DNA of 64,000 nt from Pelomyxa schiedti (GCA_020536535.1 JAHLWZ010000496.1:1-64000); one strand, 5' to 3'; shown: positions 13,117 to 26,700, counted from the first letter of the stretch. Notes: generated by a model from the sequence alone, not told the origin. Numbers and translations: made by a program.

Positions 13117-16092
13117 TCAAAAGTCCTCCTTCTTCACAGGAAGAGTGGGACTGTTTTTCTCCAACTTGACCTTGACTGCCTCGTCGGTCCTCGCTTTTCT
13201 GGCCGCGGTGCCTGGCTCGCTCTTCACAGGAGATATTTTCCGCAGGTCAAAGAAGTACCTCTCTTCGAACTTGCCGTTTGTGCGGAGGTCGTCAAAGTAG
13301 CTGCTTCCGTAGCTGATGGGGACACAGAGGCTGTACCAGCCACTGGGACTGCTGGGTACTTTCTCCCATATGGGCCGGTAGTTGGCCTGTGTTGTGTTGC
13401 TGTCATTTTCCGCTTCTGGGTCACTGAGGTCCGCTGTCAGGATTTCATCTGCTGGTTGTCTGGCTCCTCGGGACCGCTTCTCTTTGGTTTTGAATTTGTT
13501 CGGTTTGATGTTCTTCTTCTTCTGGGTGTTCTTGCTGTTGGGTGCGTCCACGGGGAGTGGCTCATACAACTGTGGCTGGAGGTCAAAGAGCTCTTGTGCA
13601 ATTTCGCGGGCATATTTCCGGTCATCGGTAATCATTGTGAGCCTGCCGGATTCCTTTAGAACCTCGTGCACTAGGTTCAGGAAGCTCTTGGTGATTACTG
13701 ACTGCCGGTTTACCTTGGTGGGTGGTGCCACTCCCAACCTTGCCAAGAGGGCTTCAGTTTGACCTGGTACAGGCGGGGGCATGGTAGTATCTGAAGGCGG
13801 TTCTGGGAAGTTCACATAGACGTGGTCAATCGAGGAAGCTGGCATTCTAGTTCTGTCACTCAGAAGGACAAATGCATCTCCTGCAGCAACAACAACTTTC
13901 GATGCCACGTGTGTCAATATGGCACGAGCCCAGATACTGAATGCTCGGTCCCCTTGAATTTCAGAAGCCACCCTTTTTCAAAGTATTTCAGTCAGAGTTT
14001 AAGGACAGGAAAACCATACCAGTTTATCTTATCATTATGTGCCGCTCGATTTACAATCCAATGTCCGTGACCTGCACATATCTCAACATGCATGGGTAAG
14101 TCTGGTTCGTCAAACATATTTTTCAGGGGTGTTGGTACTCCGTGCACATCAGCCAGGGATGTTGAATAAGGTGTGGTTGGGGGTAAGAATATCACGAATT
14201 GGTTTGGATAGGTGAATGTAGGAAGAGGATTTTTGCTCTTTTTGAGAAAGAGAATCTCCTTGGTTGTAAGGTAGTTTCGAATTAAACCGCACTGTTTCTG
14301 TGCGTAAATGTGCTTGAGCTGTTCAAAGAGAGCAAGTGATTTTCTGACACTCATTACAAAGAGGGATCCAAGAGATTGGTTGATACCTTTGGGCTAAGGG
14401 GTAAGACAGTCTTCGGCTGGCAGCACAAACTTTATCTATTGTCTTAAATGCTAAATCATAATCACCAGCAAGTGCAGCTGCTGTGCTCAAGTGCGCTGCC
14501 CTGTACACATAAATATGTTTGTAATGTGGACTTTTTCTTACATTTTCATTGTCGGCACAACTGATGACTGGGCTTCACAATCGTGCATCAGTCTGAGAAT
14601 GCTTTTCATATCACCACTGATGCAAAAGAGGTGCGCTAGGTATTCGTACGTAGCAGAATCAGGCTTCAGACCACTTGCCTACATGTACATTAATTGTTTT
14701 TGTATGAGAAGTCACAAAAAAACGTACCTGAAGATCATTGAACAATTTCATTGCGTATTTTACATTGCCAAGCTTCACTACACCTCTTAGCAAAGTCTGT
14801 TTTAAAAAGTTAGTTTTCATAGATATGTTTGAAACTGTACATTGTACGTTCGTAAATTTGGGGTTAAACCAGAGGCCTTCATTTGTTCAAAAATGTCAAC
14901 TGCTTTTTCTCCTTGAAAGTTTACAAAAAGACCTTTTATCAGAGCTGTGTAATGTATTTCATTCTTGATCACACCAAGCTTTTCCATGTTATTAAAATAG
15001 AAAAGGGCACGATCTAGAAAAAATAAGTTGCTATTTTGATAGTCTTGTCTCCAAACCTGAGTCACCACATTTGCTGCAGGCATTGATAATATTTGTGAAG
15101 GAAACAGCAGTGGGCTTGAGAAAGGCTGCTATTGCTTCAAATGCTGCTATAGCCCATCCAAGCTGCCGCACGTCTGTACAACATGATATCATGTAATTTA
15201 AACCCACTGCATCTCTCTTTCTCAGGTAATATTCGAGAGCGACTTTTGCCTTGGCATCAACGCCCTTTATACCAGTGATTACAGGTTTCTGGAGAGCGCG
15301 TTCGTTTTGCACAACTTTATCGGGACTCGTTCCCGGTTGGGAAGCCTTCTTGGTCTTCTTCTTCTTTTTTTTTGGAGTAGTTGCATTCGTAGTCTCAGCT
15401 GCAGGCTCTGTTGAATTTTGGGAGTTGCTGCTTTGTGAAGCAGTTGGCTTTGCGGCTGCGGGAGTAGCAGTGCTGGGTTGTTGTGTAGGAGTCTTTTCCT
15501 TCTTTACTTTTGCTGCTTTTTTTGTAGGGGCAGTTGCAGCTTGCTGGGTAGTTGCAGTTGCAGTAGCAGAAGAGGCAGTTGTAGTTATGCTCCCAAAAGT
15601 GTTTGCAACCGGAATCACCTTTGGTCCAGAATCCACCCCCTCCTCCTTCACGGCAGCAGCAGCAGCGGATTTCAAGGCGGCAGCAGCATCTTTTGCAAGA
15701 ATTCCATCAACCGGGGTTCCATCAGAATTCTTGAGCTCCTCCGGAATCACGTCGTCCCACACCCAGGCCCGCTCGTCCGCGTCGCCGCTGGAGCCCTCCT
15801 TGGCCTTGTCTTTCTTAGCCGCCTTGGCCTTGGCCTTGGCCTTGATCCCCAGGGCCCTCTTGTGCTTGCTTGCTTTCTTCGCAGGGGCCTCTGGCCCTCC
15901 CGCGAGGGGGCTGGCCCCGCCCTTGGGGGCCGGCCCGGCCTTCTTGTGGGACTTGGAGGCGGCGCCGGAGCCCCGCAGGGAGGCGCCGGAGCCCAGGCTG
16001 ATGACGCCGCCGGTGGAGGCGGCCGAGGGGGACTTGGCGCCCCGCCACTTGCAGAACTTCCGCTCGCTCCGCTTCAGGGGGTGCAGCAGCAT
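13117..16092 (-). CDS. PPR protein fused to TrmB-like tRNA methyltransferase
   Basis: One spliced gene joins an N-terminal Lys/Ala/Ser-rich region, an array of about five pentatricopeptide repeats (15.2-14.4 kb, e.g. NEIHYTALIKGLF and LTPNLRTYN) and a C-terminal SAM-dependent methyltransferase. The last has the motif I signature HVEICAGHGHWIVNRA and the TrmB-type motif HVYVNFPEPPS, as in tRNA (guanine-N7) methyltransferases. An intron with donor GTATGG near 14030 joins motif I to the IWARA motif near 13940. The tail is basic and holds three psi-K-x-E motifs (VKSE, VKLE, VKKE). PPR proteins usually bind organellar RNA, so an organelle role is possible. The start is uncertain: 16092 is the first ATG, but the frame stays open upstream through a very GC-rich region. 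Fusions of PPR arrays to such methyltransferases are known from other eukaryotes, as I recall. Confidence 0.82.
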
Positions 16093-16623
16093 GCCCCTGG
16101 AGGCGCCGGGGACGGCCCCCCGCACGTGCTCCCCGCTGACCAGGTGGCCCCTCGCGCCCGCGCCGCCGCCGCCCGCGCCAGCCGCGTCTACGGCGCCCTC
16201 TCCCTGCGCCCTGCCTCTGCCTCCTCCCCCGCGCCGCCCGCCTCTCCGCGGCCTCTGCCCGCGCCTCCCTCCTCTGCCCAGCCCTGCGAGGGTCGCCCTA
16301 TGGCCCTGTAGCCGGCCCGCGCGCTTCAGGAATGGTGCTCAGTGTAATGGGGATCGATCCAGCAACTGGACAATACAAAAAATAACTATTCGCTGAACTC
16401 AAAACTCAAGGAAAGGATTTGTTTTAAACAACACTTAGAGGTATTTAACTCACAAGTGCAAGAGGTAGGGGGAAATACGAACACGGAAAAGTGGTTCCCG
16501 TCGATCCCACACCACAGGTTAAAGGAATCTCCAATTGCGCAGTGCCATAACACAATGATGTGGAGGGCTTGCTCCTTTACATAGAGAGAATAACACCTGC
16601 CTCCAGGAATCCTCCTGGAAGTC

Positions 16624-19063
16624 TTACGGTGTCATCCAGCTCAGTATAATTGCCCCATCTCCACCCCTGCCCCCTCCTCGGTTCTGCCCCACTCCCCCGG
16701 AGCCCCCGCCGCCCCCCACGCAGCCATCCCCTCCCCGGCCAGACAGGGACCCGTAGCCGCCGGCCCCGCCGCCGCCTCCAGGCCCCTGCGCATCCTCCCC
16801 GCGGCCGCCCTCCTCGGTCTCGTTGTTGTGCTCGCCCCCGGCCCCGCCGTAGCCGCACAGCATCATGGGCGAGAGCGAGAAGGTGGAGTCCTGGTTACTC
16901 CCGCCGTATCCCCCGGCCGTCCACGAGTTGCCGTCGTAGCCGTCGTGCTCGTAGCACCCGGCGGCCCCGCCCCCGCTCGCGAAGTACATGCCGCTCGAGG
17001 CCAGCAGGGCCGCGCCCCCGCTGCTGACCCGCGGCGGGTCGTAGCCCCCGTTGCCGCCGCATCGGTTGACTTCGCCGCCAACACCACGCCCGCAGTTCTT
17101 GTGCCCGCTTCCCACAATTCCACTCTGGCCCCCCGTGGCCAGCATCACCTCTTCCTCTTGCGCCTCGGCTTCCGCTCCCGCCTCCGCTTCGGCGGCTTCG
17201 GCCTGTGCCTCCGAGGCTCCCTCGGCACTATTGTGGGATGCGGAGGGGATGAGAGATAGTTTGGTGTCTTGCCCAGGGATGTTTTCTTCACCTCCGCATC
17301 CCACAATTAGCTTGAATGTCATCCCGGGATTTACAACTACCCGCTTGTAGGAGTATCCTCCACCACCACCTCCCCCTCTGCCAAATCCTAAGTTGTTCCC
17401 TGAGCCAACTCCACCACCACCACCTCCAACAGCTTGCACATGTAGAAGTGTGACACTCTCTGGAACCACAAAGGAGTATACTCCAGAGAATAGATATTCT
17501 TGGAATTCAAATATACTGCCATCATCAGTTTTAATGGCTCCTGAGGTTACGTTGAGGCACTGGTCATTTGGTCCAGTGAGAAACATGCGAGGTTGTTCAG
17601 ACTGGCTTGTACAACTCACTTCTGAAGGTGTTGCAGTTTGATAGGTCTCAGTGGGAGGTTGGAGGTCGTTCGGAGGTTTGGCGGCAAGGGTCCCAGTTGA
17701 TAGGTACCGAGAAACAACTGTGCCTTGCTGGGAAACAAGCTCGCGGAACTTCCCACATGTCTGCTGAATAGGGTCCAAGTTCACTTTCGTTTGAGTTTGC
17801 TGTGAAGCCTCATTTAAAGTTGAGTTGGCCTCAGCAGCGGACACCAAGGCATCATTGAGTTGATCTTGAAGGGAATCAAGTTTCACAATCAATGAAACTG
17901 GGTCGCCCTGATTCAACAAATGGGCAACTTCCGCTCCCAGTGCTGTGAATTTAGATTGGGTTTTGGATAGCTGGTAGCGCTGTGCGTCTAATTGGGCATT
18001 CTGTGCTAGTGTTGCCTCAGCTAGTTCCGCAACAAGTTTGTTCCGTTGCTTAATTATCATTTTTCCAATGGCCACCTGTAGTTGGTTGAAGTATATCTCA
18101 ATATCCTCTTGCATGTGCTTTGAAATTTGTCTGGTTGCGTGCAGACTCTTTCCAATCAACATTGTACTTTGCGTTACATTGTCGAGTTGAGCTAAAGTAA
18201 CGCGCTCGATTTCTTTCACTTGCAGACTCGCAGTTTCAGATAAACGAGAAAGGTCTTCCAGTTCATGACCAGGCCCATAGTGGGGCCCCCCATTTGAAAT
18301 GCACTGCTTACAACATAGAGCGCGATGTGTTTTGCATAATTGAATGGTGCGTCTATCATTATGAGCAGCGCATTTACCAGCATAAACTGAAACAATAATC
18401 CCAGGGGCGAGGTGCGGAGCCTTCTTTTTCCCGGAATGCAATTTCTTTGAACAATGGGAGCAATACTCCGCATTACATGCCTATGCATAAGTTAAACAAT
18501 TTAGAGAAATGAGTGGTGGCGAGGAAAAGAAATAGACAAAGAGGGTTCAATACCGTGCAAAACAGGCTAGCTTCCTGTGATCTGCATTCCTTGCACTTGT
18601 AACGTGGGACCTTGTTGTTTTTGGCAATAAGAGCCATGAGGGCGGTGTTCTTCTTGAGGCCCTTGACCGGCACGAACGTGGTGCAGCACCCATGAGGGCA
18701 GTCTATCTCCATGCTCCTGAAGCACACGCCCCCGTCGCCCACAGGCGACGGCGATCTGTTGTCACTGCCGACGCTGCTGCTGTTGCTGTTGCTGTTGTTC
18801 GTGGTGGTGCTGGTGCTGCTAGACGACGCCCTGGCGTGGCGCTGCGAGACCGAGGACGCGGGGGAGGGCGAGGGCGAGGGAGAAGGAGAGGGAGAGGGCG
18901 ATGCGGAGGCTGAGGAGGTGGCCTTGAGCTTGGCCATGGTGTTGACGCATGTGGAGCAGAAGGAGTGGCCGCAGAAGAGGAGCACGGGGACGTGGGGACC
19001 CTCCGAGGTGAAGTTCTCCAAACAAATCCCACACCGCAGCACCTTCTCAAACAACGCCGCCAT
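16624..19063 (-). CDS. RING/B-box/coiled-coil protein with Gly-rich domain
   Basis: A TRIM-like protein, probably an E3 ubiquitin ligase. The order is RING (CGICLENF...CGHSFCSTCV), with a Ser/Pro and Ser/Thr/Asn-rich insert before its last CPHGC pair. Next are two B-box-like zinc modules (YKCKECRSQEASLFC near 18590, continued across the intron 18481-18553, then CAAHNDRRTIQLCKTHRALC). A long coiled coil runs from about 18260 to 17760. The C-terminal domain begins with a VPESVTLLHVQAVGG strand followed by glycine clusters and NPGMTFKLIVGCGG. That pattern is typical of Gly-rich beta domains found mostly in bacterial and phage proteins. Residues 430-450 are Glu/Ala-rich. The gene is very GC-rich at 16650-17100 and starts 140 bp from the divergent gene at 19204. 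Confidence 0.85.
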
Positions 19064-19203
19064 TCGGCGTTTCGCTTTTCGTGTTGCTGGGTTTGGTTTT
19101 TTTTTTGGTGTCTGACGAAGCGAAGAACCCTTGTCACGAAACCAAAAAAAAAAACAAAAAAAACCGTCTTTGTTGCCTGGGTTGAGGAGTGGGAGGAGGT
19201 AGG

Positions 19204-20572
19204 ATGACGGCGTATTGCAGCAGCAACAGACAGAGCTATGTTGTGAAAGTGGGGCTGACAAACGGGGACGGAAAGCGGAGGAGCCGGCCGTTGAGGGTCA
19301 TTTACGAAGTCACGTTGGTGGCACCGGATTCGACTCCCTTGGGCACTTTTATTAACACTGCCGTCATTTTGGTTCACTTTTTTTTTTTTTTTTTTCTTTT
19401 TGGCTTAATGGAATGTTTAGATTGGGGTCGATTATCCTGGAGATGGGTGGGTGTTGGCACTCGTTCCCAGCTTGGGTGGACAGCAACAGGCTATTTCTTT
19501 TCACAAGCATGAATCTGTGAATATGTATGCCTTTACTTGTGTTTTCTTTCCTGAAAACTAATTATTATCTATTGTTATTCCATTCCCTAGGTCGAAGCTG
19601 GGTTCAATTGCTTGTGGAAATACTTCTTGGGAATTGTTCTACGGGAACACAGTGCACCCTAGTCTATACAGGCTATCTATTGAGGTCTCGCGCCGTGGTG
19701 AGACCATTGCGGAATGTAGATGGGTTAGCGGCTGCATGGCTCTTCTGTTGGCAATACACCATAGGGTAGGAAAGTGTTCTCCAGCTAACTTGTTGCCTCT
19801 TCCACTCTTCCAACAAATTTTTATGATTTTCGCGGACTACTATCACTCTGGAATTAGAATTGTGTGCCAAGGTAAAATACTTGATTTCCTACAACCCATT
19901 AATCCAAGTATAGATGGTATTGACCGACTGGTGTTAACCGAGGCCTCCCTTAGTGCAAATCAACATATACTAGCAAAAATGTTTTTAACTAATAGACTTC
20001 CCCCATCCCCACTTAAAGAACTTCTGCCTCAGCTCGAAATTGGCGACCCAGTGGGTGATGCATATCCCAACCTTAAACAGGCACTATTTGAACACAATGC
20101 TACACTAAGAATAGGGCACAGTACAAACCAGTCTACTGCACTTGATGTGACTCGGAACGGGGCCAGTCTTCTCGACACATGTGTTAGTATAATGTGTGTA
20201 CTTTATTTGGTTGGCTTTTTTCATGTTGAACAACATTGTAGAGATATGACAATGGACATTGATCACACGCTGTGTGATGTAGATCAAGACCTCTCATATT
20301 GGTACCATAAAGAGAGCACTGACACATTGTTTGCTTTTGCCGGCCGATTCCCACATATCCACAATTGGATAAAAACCCAAGGCCACACCAACTACATACA
20401 CATATTGGTACTCAGCTCTGACAAATGCGAGCACCAAACCACAGAGTGGCCTTGTATGACTGTGCTATTTTCCATCAATTCTGAGCCTAACAAACCCACA
20501 AATGCTGTGCACTGCCACACACTCACTGATGCCTTTTCCTCTATTGACCAGTATTTCTCACACCCTACATGA
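19204..20572 (+). CDS. Hypothetical protein, about 400 residues
   Basis: No family is recognised. The start at 19204 (MTAYCSSNRQSYVV) opens a frame that joins, by a GT-AG intron containing a T18 tract (about 19371-19420), to a second exon (VDYPGDGWVLALVPSLGG). A second intron (about 19524-19590) leads to the long third exon ending at 20572. At least one more intron near 19770-19810 is possible. The product is soluble in appearance, with a mixed alpha/beta composition and no signal peptide, membrane segment or obvious catalytic motif. It lies head-to-head with the RING/B-box gene and its stop is 219 bp before the ROCO start. Confidence 0.7.
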
Positions 20573-20790
20573 CAATTTTCTGTTCCCAGTCCCCAACTTG
20601 TTCCGGTAACAGCCAAAATAAAAAGAAAAAAACGAAAATGCTTTTAGAAGTGAGACAAAGGCCACAGTGGAAAAACCCAAAAGACAAGCACCATCAGAGA
20701 ACATTTTTGGTGAAGACAACGTTTACGTTTCCACCTCCTGCCCAAGAAACAAACAACAAGCAAGAAAACTACCAAAAACCAAAACCGCGA

Positions 20791-23700
20791 ATGAGTGGAA
20801 CAACCACCGCAGCAACGGCAGCGACGCCTTCGAAGACGTCCAAGTCGGCGCCCACGTCGCCCACGACCCCGAGGAGGTCGAGATCCCCGAAGTCGCCGCC
20901 GCCCCCCTCGAGCCCGCTCTCGACGTCGCCGACGAGCTCCGACGCCGCGACGTCGCCGCTGTCGGGGGACCCGCCGCCGTCGCTCTCCGCCGAGAGCGTC
21001 GCCAACGCGCTGTTGGCGAGTTCAGAAGAAACTCCCCCTCCCATAAGTACAACCGGCGGCGACAACAAGCAGCATAACACGGCGGCCAACGCTGCTGCTT
21101 CCGCCAGCACAAGCACAAGCACGACCACCTCGAAGTGGGTGAGGACGCAGAGGACGCGGTCGTGCGTGGTGTTCAACGCGCGGAACAACAACAACAACAA
21201 CCCCAGCGGGGAGCAGCAGTGGCTGTCGCTGGCGTCGCCGCGGAAGCCGACCGGCACGGCGTTGGTCATTCCCTCTGGGCTGTTTCAATCTGGGCCCGTG
21301 GGGTCCCTCGCGGCCGCGGGGGCTTCTGCTTCGGCTGCGGTTCTCAAGTCGCCTAGAGTGACTGAAAAGATGAGTGCGTCAAACTCCTACTGTTATGTGT
21401 TATATGTTGTATGATGTGGCTTGCTTGCTCCTTATTAATTCCCCTTTGCTTTCATTTCATTTGACCACGTGGTTTCTAGAGTCGTCATCGTCGACATCGC
21501 TCATGGAGCCAACTCGGCTGAAATTTCTGCCACCGGAATCAAACGAGCAGGAATTGTCACTATCTGGCACGGGCTTCCCCTTTGCATCCATCTCGATTTC
21601 TAATCTTGCGAACAAAAGGTGTTCCTTTACAAATGTCAGTGAAAGAGCTAGTTTCTTGGGTGACTTCGGAATCTGTTCGTTATTTACTTCTTTCTAGTTA
21701 GTATCTCCATGTGAAAAAGCATCTAATAGCAACAGACTGCGGCCTCAATGACGAATTACTGGAGGCATTGATGGAGGCACTTGGGAATCACCAAACTACA
21801 TTCCTTGATTTGTCCTGTGAGTTTGACTCCAAAAGAGAGGGACTTTGAGTTCACATATTTACAGCCAACTCTTTCAGTGCCAGGGGTATTCAATCTCTTG
21901 GTAGAAGTATTAAGGCTATTGGTTTGAAACATCTCTCTCTAGCTGGTATATTGTCGTTTCTGGTATTGTTGTGTTATGATTTACTTCAGGAAATTCCATT
22001 CCATTTACTATGGATATGTGCACATTAATCGAATCGTTATTATTACCACACTTGGAGAGTATCGATTTATCTGGTAAGAATGAACTTGGAGAGTGGGGGA
22101 AAAAATCAGCTAACTATGGCAATAAAGAGACCAAAATTGACAATACTGGTGTTAGAACACTGTGTCAAAATGATTTCTACAGACTGAAGGCGGTGCATCT
22201 CTATGGTAAACCCTTTTACACATACCTCTTATTTAAAAAATGCAGGTAACACTTTTGATTTCAGAGGTGCTTTATGCCTAAGTGCTGCCCTGATAAAGAA
22301 TAAATCTCTAATACAGATGGATATTGGAGGTATTCCTTGAACATAGCTCACATTAATTAATCAAAACCAAGGGAATCACATTGCTGACGGAATCGCTCAA
22401 CTTGCTAAAGCCATGGAAGTCAACTGTACCTTAGAGACACTGCACCTTGTTGGTAAACGTGCAAATCAAAATTTTCATAAATGAAGTTCAAATAGTAAGA
22501 ACAAGACAGGAGCTCAAATTGATGACAAGGGTGCAGAAGAACTGGCGGCATGTCTTCAAATCAACAACTCCCTAACCTCAGCCAGCTTGCGTGGTACAGC
22601 AGTGTCACATGCTAAAGAAAGATCAATTATAGCTTTATTGCATAAAAATCAAGGTTGGAGCTGAGTACCTGCCAATAACTTACGTGATCAGACCTCAAGG
22701 CTGAGTTGAAAAAGAAACTCCAACTGGCTCCACAAGGAGAGAAGCTGATTCTTTCGCAGATGAAACTTCATGTTATTCCGCCTCTGAGTACACAGCTGTT
22801 CAAAGGAGTACACACAATTGATCTGAGTTCTAACTTTCTGGAAGAAATGCCATATTCTCTTTCATCACTGCCCTCGATTCAGCACCTTATTCTCAAGCGT
22901 GAGCTCCCTTTTTCCATACAACAACCTAACCCCTGTTCCTACCTATTTTTCATAAAAAGAAAATAGGATATTTTCCATCTCGTCTTCTCTTATGCATTTT
23001 TCTCAGCTTGTGTCCCTTGACGTACTACCTCCCCCTTTGTTTCTTTTGTAATGAATACCAAGTTATCGAGCAATTTAATCACCTCGGTAAATGACGACAT
23101 TGGGAACTTGACAACCTTAAAAAGTCTAAATCTGTCCCATAACAAAGTAAGCAATCTTCTATCGATAAAAAAGTAACACACTGTAGCTTGAAGATCTCCC
23201 CTGCTCGATGGCTAAGCTTCTAAGAAATGGCACTTCTGTGCACTTTGCCAACAATGCTCTGAGTGCAATTCCCAGGAGTAAACTTTCGACATCAGACTTA
23301 CTTATCCGGTATCTGGAGGAAACTCCTCTTCCACACAAGCGGCATTTATGGAATAGTTTTCGCGTTATCTTATTGGGTGATGTAAGCGCTGTATACCGTG
23401 TTGTGCTAATACTGACAAATAAAGTTATCTGCAGGTTTACTGCCTCATTTGAACACAATACCTGTTCTTGAGTCAGGTAGTACGCTGTTTGAAATTTATG
23501 CGTCATAACTCGTAACCCAGAGGAACTTCGCGTGAACTCTGTTGATATGGACCAATTCCATTTCCAGATATTCAGTTTTTCTCACAAAGGTTGATTTCCA
23601 AATTTGTACACATGCACTCATTTTGTGCTAAGCTGTAAAAAGTGGAATTCACCAAGTATTCATGACTGATAGAACCCTTTATATCATTGTATTTGATGCA

Positions 23701-26700
23701 CTGAAATACTCTTATTCGCAAATTCAGTCATACAAGCAACTTATATCGGCCGCAACATCATCTACCCTAAAGTTCAATGATCGTGCTATTTGTGTGGGTC
23801 TCAATGCTCCGTCAGATCCTGAAACCCAAAACCAGATTGCTCACACTTTACACCCAGTGCTCAAAAATGATGCACTTATCCTTGAAAATCTCCCCGCTCA
23901 AGCAGCAACAGCGATGAACAAAATGCTGGTTTCATATGCTGTAAGCCTGCAAAAGCTAGTTCCTGGGACATGGGCAATTTTTGGCAACAACATTCGACGT
24001 TGTTCGAACAGTGAACAAGTGTTACTATGGCGTGACTTCAACCTCCTTGCATGCCAATACATGGTTGACCAAAAAACATTGATTGAAGCTGCCAACTTCT
24101 TGCATAGTGTTGGTATCTTAATGTTCTTCTCCCAAGTAAAGGACTGGAGTTGTGTGTTTCTCAGCCCAACACTTCTGGGGAAGGTTCTATTTTCATGCGT
24201 GAACGCTCTTAATATGGCACCCGGCAGGTCCTGGATTTCTTCTGCTAACTTGGAACGAGAACTGTGGCGCTATGGCTCGGAATTACCAAAACTTGTCCAC
24301 CAGCAAGTTATTTATCTTCTTCAACGATACAGCATGGTATTTCCAATTACCTTTCCAAGTACCATCGAGACGGGGCTTGGGTATCTCATCCCAAGCCACT
24401 TGGAGGAATTAGAACCAGAACCAATATCACAGTGCACAACCCGTCTTCTTTCTGATCAACATCTCCTCTTTACTCGCTTACTTCAGTTTGGAAATGTGCC
24501 AGCATATTTCTTCCCTCAGATTGAAGCTTCTTTGCTGCAAATACAGGATGTTAGACCTGAACACCTGTGGCTCACTGGTGCTGTTTGTGTGACTAAAAAT
24601 CGGCCAAACGTGGAACTGGTCCGCGTGAGTGGAACGAGCACCAGTGCTGGCTGTGTTGTGGAGGTACAAGTGTGGGAACCAATCAATGAGAAGCCAGTTT
24701 TGCTGGACCAAGTTATGGCTGCACTCAGTGACACAGTTTCCTCCCTGTCACAATCATCGCGAGTACGTGAGCATCTTGTATTATGCAGTGCGTGTGTGAG
24801 AAGTCTACTTCCCTACCCGTCTTGTGGCACATTCAATAGTGCTATTGTTGTGAACAATTTTCGGGAAGGCAAAATGTTAATCTGTGAGAAGTGCAATTCC
24901 GCTTATGCTCCAGGGGAACTTGCCCCTGACTTGTGCAGTGGGATTACCCAAAAGGTTCAGATTGGGTGCACGGAAATAAAAATCACCAAGCTTCTGGGAA
25001 GAGGAGGATATGGAATAGTTTTTAAAGGCAAGTGGAACCAGTGGGATCAAACAAGGTCAAAATGCACAGAAAGGGATGTGGCAGTGAAGATGCTGATCGA
25101 TAAAGACTCAAGTGATGCAGAACGGGCCTTCACCGAATTTCGTACAGAAGTGGAGGTTACTGATAACCCTTGCTTACTTGGAATAATTTTCTTTTAGGTC
25201 ATGGCTCAGCTTCCCCCAAATAGATATCTTGTCCCACTTTTTGGTGTCTGCTACACTCCATTGATGATGTATTTTTCTCACGTCATCCGTGGTAATTAAT
25301 GTTTAATAGGGTAATGGAATTTGCACCCCAGGGAGACCTTAGGACCCTCCTTGAGGATGCATCAGAGCAAATAAGTGTTCCGTTGATGTACCACATTGCT
25401 CTTGATGTGGCAAAGGGACTTGATGCTCTGCATTCCAACCGACCTGCTGCTTATATCCATAGGTTGTTTTTGGTACTCTTTCCCTTTTCCTGACTCAACT
25501 TAGAGACCTGCGTTCCCCAAACGTGTTCCTTGTATCCAAGAATATCCGAGATCCAGTTCGAGCCAAGGTGACTTGTTTCTTTGATGATATCCTTCTTATT
25601 ACCCCAAGGTGGGTGATTATGGTTTGGCTACTAGACTAAGGCCCTCAACTTGTGGGTATTTGCCAACATGGAGATGGCTGGCTCCTGAGGTTTTAGATAG
25701 CAAGAGTTGTTATGGCACAGAGTCTGGTATCTCCTCCGTCATCCATTTGCTTTTTAACACTGCGTAGATATTTATAGTTTTGGAATGGTCTTGCTTGAAC
25801 TCGTTAATCGCCCCTTTCCCCCATTTCAAGATCTGGATGGCGATCCAAAATTTTCGAAGGAGACAACTTCTACTGTCAGGAAAACAAAAACCAAGACGTT
25901 TTCTCCAGCTCAGTTCCATGAATGCCAGTTAGAAGTACAAAAATACACTACCGAACTTCAAAAAGTGGAAAATCAGTTGACTGAGATAACCTCTGAACTT
26001 AGCAAACTTGTAGCACAGCCCCCACGACAGGAAGTACTACTTCAAATCAAGTCATTGGAGGAAAAGTCCGAGTTTCTAAAGTGGTCTAAAGCACTGGTTG
26101 AGAACATACTGCAAAATGCAAATAAATTCATTCAAGAGTACGCACTATCAGTGGAAGAAGTACAGCGTGAATTCATTGTCGATAACCTTAAGGCCAGAGA
26201 CGCCATTATAAATGGTTTTAGGCCTAGAATTCCTGACACCTGCCCTCAAGCTCTCCAAAGTTTGATGCAAAATTGTTGGGCACAAGATCCCTGTGAAAGA
26301 CCCACAGCCCGGCTTCTCATTCAGCTTCTTACAGCTGCAGGTATTTGTATTCATTTCCCAAATCAATCCTAACTAAAGCATCTAGTGCAACAACAAGATA
26401 TGGCGGAAAACTGCAGTAGCATAGCCAGTATTGAAAAACATGAGTTAAAACTCCTATCTCGATATAGCCCAACTTCCAAAGCCAAATCTCTGTGCCTTGC
26501 ACCCCAGAATAATTTATCTGTAGTCACATTTGAGGATGGCACTGTATTTACTGCCCCTGCATTCACCGCGTTTGAGACATCACAGAGTCAAGAAATGGCT
26601 CTTATTGCATCTGGAAGTTGCACACTTCATGGCAGTGACTCTATGGAAAATGCAATTGAGGTGAAGCAGAGTGCAACTGTTGTAGTCAATGGCGTGTTGT

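Noticed and set aside
15800..17100. GC-rich blocks as possible transferred DNA or CpG islands
   Set aside because: The GC rise follows Ala/Gly/Arg/Pro-rich coding sequence of two genes that also have normal-GC exons with standard introns.
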